64,000 nucleotides of DNA from Spirochaetota bacterium (GTDB lineage Bacteria; Spirochaetota; UBA4802; JAFGJZ01), in the NCBI GenBank assembly GCA_016934935.1, contig JAFGRW010000082.1, forward strand, positions 1 to 64,000, written 5' to 3'. The notes under the pieces are model-generated. The model had not been told where the DNA came from. It saw only the letters and a program-made list of their open reading frames with translations, and searched no databases. The position numbers and the translations under genes were made by a program. Of the stretch, positions 63,791 to 64,000 are shown piece by piece (position 1 is the stretch's first letter; each line of letters starts with the position of its first letter).

Positions 63791-64000
63791 TTATCCAGAA
63801 ATTTTCAACTGAAACATTATATCGTACAGTTTTTTAAAAAGCAAGCCTTCATTACAACCATCAATTAAATCTTTAAACGGAACAATCTCCCACCTTTGTT
63901 TGCCATGATAGAATATTATTGGAACAATTAATGTAATATCTTCTCCATTTTTTTCCTGATACGACCAGATATTTGTCATGTATCGCAAAAGCTGGAGATA
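63791..64000 (-). pseudogene. Rpn-family (PD-(D/E)XK transposase-like) gene, partial and truncated
   Basis: The frame enters from beyond the right edge and reads YLQLLRYMTNIWSYQ, then ITLIVPIIFYHGKQRWEIV, which matches the middle of Rpn/YhgA recombination-promoting nucleases. It stops at 63791 only about 45 residues past YHGK, whereas the family normally continues for over 100 more residues. The repeat at 63671-63750 lies just beyond, so the loss of the 3' part may be linked to that element. The 5' part is outside the window. Confidence 0.7.

Noticed and set aside
1-64000. CRISPR array, integrase gene, rRNA or tRNA genes.
   Set aside because: Looked for and not seen. In particular no tyrosine recombinase of the IntI type is present, which limits the integron interpretation.

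Overview
This 64 kb window comes from a low-GC, Gram-negative-type bacterium with an outer membrane. It encodes many short lipoproteins with loose lipoboxes (LSAAC, FTGC, TGSC, TSC, TGC), outer-membrane beta-barrels, two RND inner-membrane pumps, a methyl-accepting chemotaxis protein, a hemerythrin-diguanylate cyclase and a pyruvate phosphate dikinase. This mix fits Spirochaetota or a similar anaerobic or microaerobic lineage, but no rRNA or other decisive marker is present, so the assignment is inference. No tRNA, rRNA or CRISPR array was seen.

Layout. 0-3 kb: the 5' tip of a group IIC intron sits just after the terminator of ppdK, which itself has a structured leader. 3.8-8.9 kb: a beta-propeller lipoprotein, then mostly minus-strand single genes (GNAT, flavodoxin-like reductase, GFA, methyltransferase, endonuclease-like). 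8.9-19.5 kb: an accessory region of small unrelated genes (HEPN, pRiA4b ORF-3, RhuM, HigBA, DUF4844, creatininase, P-loop kinase), several of them broken, separated by palindromic repeats that resemble integron attC sites. The best one (17250-17337) has both core sites and a single unpaired arm base. No integrase is in view, so the array resembles a CALIN (attC cluster lacking an integrase). 19.8-30.3 kb: envelope genes (lipoproteins, a CPBP-type protease, a barrel / S41 peptidase / acyltransferase group, two tandem barrel paralogues), an AraC regulator, TrmO and a HEPN protein. 30.4-36.1 kb: an L-arabinose operon araB-araD-araA with a LacI-type regulator and two matching operator-like palindromes. 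36.1-46.3 kb: a CGGC protein, a DUF4143 ATPase with an apparently leaderless promoter inside a 37-bp palindrome, oligopeptidase B, acyltransferase and hydrolase genes, and the hemerythrin-GGDEF protein. 46.4-62.6 kb: two RND pumps lacking adaptor genes, a cupin, a ferredoxin-nitroreductase with its PadR regulator, a potassium channel, an ABC exporter with a MerR regulator, an MCP, a TetR regulator and a transglutaminase-like protein. The right edge holds a truncated Rpn-family gene next to a second copy of a repeat first seen at 51.7 kb.

How the genes work together. The ara genes convert L-arabinose to D-xylulose 5-phosphate; no transporter is in the window. Several regulators sit beside their likely targets: LacI with ara, PadR with the nitroreductase, TetR with an RND pump, MerR with an ABC exporter. 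The accessory region is the most unusual part: its genes look independently acquired and its repeats mark their boundaries.
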